Notes under the pieces: model-generated
The model's database searches: none
Seen by the model: the letters and a program-made list of their open reading frames with translations, nothing else
Told to the model about the DNA's origin: nothing
Origin: an uncultured Flavobacteriales bacterium
Lineage (GTDB): Bacteria; Bacteroidota; Bacteroidia; Flavobacteriales; Flavobacteriaceae
Assembly (NCBI GenBank): GCA_913009535.1
Contig: CAJVXR010000061.1
Span: 1-9,280 of the forward strand
Length of the DNA: 9,280 nucleotides
Direction: 5' to 3'
Part shown: positions 7,236 to 9,280 of the stretch, in pieces
Numbering within the stretch: the first letter of the stretch is position 1
Layout of the letters: the number at the start of each line of letters is the position of its first letter
Translations under genes and position numbers: made by a program

Positions 7236-9280
7236 ATGGTATTTCCTGATTATAATAAATTAAATCTGTCTAAAATAGGTGAAGAAATTTTATCTTATTG
7301 GGACGAAAATAATATTTTTGAAAAATCTATTAGCGCAAGGGAAGGAGCAAAACCATATATCTTTTTTGAAGGTCCACCATCTGCAAATGGGCTTCCTGGT
7401 ATTCATCATGTATTAGCTAGAACCATTAAAGATATTTTTCCTAGGTACAAAACTATGAAAGGATTTCAGGTTAATCGAAAGGCTGGCTGGGATACTCATG
7501 GATTACCTATAGAACTAGGGGTTGAAAAAAAATTAGGAATTTCTAAAGAAGATATTGGTACAAAAATATCGATTGAGGAGTATAATTCTGAGTGCAAAAA
7601 AGAGGTAATGAAATACACTCATGTCTGGAATGATTTAACTTCTAAAATGGGTTATTGGGTAAACATGGATGACCCATATATCACCTATGAGTCCAAATAT
7701 ATGGAGAGTGTATGGTGGTTATTAAAACAAATTTATAATAAAAAATTACTATACAAAGGTTATACAATTCAACCGTATTCTCCTAAAGCAGGTACAGGAT
7801 TAAGTTCACATGAGTTAAACCAGCCAGGCACCTATCAAGATGTAACTGACACAACTGTTACGGCTCAATTTAAAGCTGTTGAAAATTCTCTCCCTAGCTT
7901 TTTAAAAATCAATTCTCCTATCTATTTTTTAGCATGGACAACTACTCCTTGGACTTTACCTAGTAATACAGCTTTAACAATCGGCAAAAAAATCGAATAT
8001 GTATTAGTTCAATCTTATAATCAATATACTTTTGAATATGTAAATGTTATTTTAGCTAAAGCACTTGTTTCCAAACAATTTAATGGCAAATACTTCGAAG
8101 TTTCTTTAAAAGATGAAATAGATAATTACACTAAAGAAGATAAAAAAATCCCTTATTTAATTCACAGTTCATTTAAAGGAAAAGAACTTATAAACATTAA
8201 ATATGAACAATTATTGCAGTATGCATTACCTCACGATAATCCTGAAAATGCTTTCAGAGTTATTGCGGGTGACTTTGTGACTACAGTTGATGGTACTGGA
8301 ATCGTCCATACTGCACCAACCTTTGGAGCTGATGATGCATTAGTAGCAAAACAAGCTATTCCTGAAATACCACCACTTTTGGTTAAGGATCAAAATGATA
8401 ATTTGGTCCCACTAGTAGATTTACAAGGTAAATTTAGACCTGAAATGAAAGAGTTTGCAGGAAAGTTTGTAAAAAATGAGTATTATGATGATAAAAATAT
8501 TCCAGATAAATCAATTGACGTTGAACTTGCAATTAAATTAAAAATTGAAAACAAAGCATTCAAAGTAGAAAAGTATAAGCATAGCTATCCAAACTGTTGG
8601 AGGACTGATAAACCAATTTTATATTACCCTCTAGATTCCTGGTTTGTAAAGGTTTCAGATTTTAAAGAATCTATGTATGACCTTAACAAAGAGATTAATT
8701 GGAAACCAACCTCAACTGGTGAAGGAAGGTTTGGAAATTGGTTAGAAAATGCTAATGATTGGAACCTTTCCAGATCGAGATTTTGGGGAATTCCTTTACC
8801 TATTTGGAGAACAGATGATGGGAAAGAGGAAATTTGTATAGGTTCAATAGAAGAATTAAAAAATGAAATTAAAAAATCTATCTCTGCAGGCTTTATGCAG
8901 GAAGATATTTATAATGAATTTATTATTAATGATTTCTCCAAACTAAATTATGACAAAGTTGATCTACATAAAAATATAGTTGATGAGATTATTTTGTGTT
9001 CAACTAGTGGAAAAAAAATGCAAAGAGAATCCGACCTTATAGATGTTTGGTTTGATTCAGGAAGTATGCCATATGCACAGTGGCATTACCCTTTTGAAAA
9101 TAAAGACTTAATTGATGATAATAAAGCTTTTCCTGCGGATTTTATCGCTGAAGGTGTTGATCAAACTAGAGGGTGGTTTTATACTCTTCATGCTATTGGA
9201 ACTTCAGTGTTTAATTCTGTTGCATATAAAAATGTAGTTTCTAACGGATTAGTTTTGGATAAAAATGGACAAAAAATGTC
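7236..9280 (+). CDS. ileS: Isoleucyl-tRNA synthetase, eukaryote-like type (3' end beyond the window)
   Basis: This class I synthetase charges tRNA-Ile with isoleucine using ATP. The first 681 codons are present; the full protein would be about 1,100 residues or more. Motifs in order: FFEGPPSANGLPGIHH (43-58), with the HIGH signature as GIHH at 55-58; KAGWDTHGLPIELG; the CP1 editing domain with TTTPWTLPSN (235-244) and GTGIVHTAPTFGADD (353-367); then NWNLSRSRFWG-type sequence (as DWNLSRSRFWGIPLPIW), VWFDSGSMPYAQWHYPF and ADFIAEGVDQTRGWFYTLH. The window ends in GQKM plus two bases (TC), i.e. inside KMSKS. The SRSRFWG and FDSG contexts together with GLPG place it with IleRS2 (eukaryote-like, mupirocin-tolerant) rather than the IleRS1 type of E. 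coli. The ATG at 7236 fits the family start, and it probably has its own promoter. The anticodon-binding domain lies off the right edge. Confidence 0.97.
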   Translation, partial: MVFPDYNKLNLSKIGEEILSYWDENNIFEKSISAREGAKPYIFFEGPPSANGLPGIHHVLARTIKDIFPRYKTMKGFQVNRKAGWDTHGLPIELGVEKKLGISKEDIGTKISIEEYNSECKKEVMKYTHVWNDLTSKMGYWVNMDDPYITYESKYMESVWWLLKQIYNKKLLYKGYTIQPYSPKAGTGLSSHELNQPGTYQDVTDTTVTAQFKAVENSLPSFLKINSPIYFLAWTTTPWTLPSNTALTIGKKIEYVLVQSYNQYTFEYVNVILAKALVSKQFNGKYFEVSLKDEIDNYTKEDKKIPYLIHSSFKGKELINIKYEQLLQYALPHDNPENAFRVIAGDFVTTVDGTGIVHTAPTFGADDALVAKQAIPEIPPLLVKDQNDNLVPLVDLQGKFRPEMKEFAGKFVKNEYYDDKNIPDKSIDVELAIKLKIENKAFKVEKYKHSYPNCWRTDKPILYYPLDSWFVKVSDFKESMYDLNKEINWKPTSTGEGRFGNWLENANDWNLSRSRFWGIPLPIWRTDDGKEEICIGSIEELKNEIKKSISAGFMQEDIYNEFIINDFSKLNYDKVDLHKNIVDEIILCSTSGKKMQRESDLIDVWFDSGSMPYAQWHYPFENKDLIDDNKAFPADFIAEGVDQTRGWFYTLHAIGTSVFNSVAYKNVVSNGLVLDKNGQKM

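Noticed and set aside
1..9280. Search for a hidden mobile element, defence island or CRISPR array
   Set aside because: No transposase, integrase, toxin-antitoxin, nuclease or tandem spaced repeats were found. Base composition and codon use look uniform across all genes, and most are housekeeping families.

Overview
The window looks like core-genome DNA from a very AT-rich member of the Bacteroidota, most likely a marine Flavobacteriia species. The grounds are a DUF4270 lipoprotein, a short GlgA-like protein typical of this class, an IleRS of the eukaryote-like type with the altered GIHH signature, strong use of AT-rich codons, Bacteroidota-like TAnnTTTG promoter boxes and an absence of good Shine-Dalgarno sites. 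No RNA gene, CRISPR array, insertion sequence, prophage or conventional defence/toxin module was seen.

Layout. Two minus-strand genes fill the left end: a 270-residue glycogen-synthase-like protein (1530-2342) and, starting at the base after its stop codon, a DUF4270 outer-membrane/surface lipoprotein that runs off the left edge (1-1529). A compact 102-base divergent promoter region (2343-2444) separates them from a plus-strand run of five tightly spaced genes: panC (2445-3281), panD (3291-3641), an eight-helix LPG-synthase-TM/UPF0104 membrane protein (3645-4607), a secreted esterase-like protein with a TPR-like tail (4659-5807) and radA (5807-7165). After a 70-base gap, ileS starts at 7236 and is cut by the right edge inside its KMSKS motif.

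Function. PanC and PanD belong to pantothenate/coenzyme A synthesis: PanD makes beta-alanine and PanC joins it to pantoate. RadA processes recombination intermediates, and IleRS charges tRNA-Ile. The membrane protein and the esterase-like protein have no assigned role. The esterase-like protein appears to have lost its nucleophile serine, and the GlgA-like protein lacks both the usual nucleotide-sugar loop and the C-terminal half of a glycosyltransferase, so both may be non-catalytic.

I found no convincing new multi-gene system. The points most worth following are the two probably repurposed enzymes, the in-frame panD/membrane-protein junction with a TTG start, the zero-gap GlgA-like/DUF4270 pair, and the GIHH signature of IleRS.
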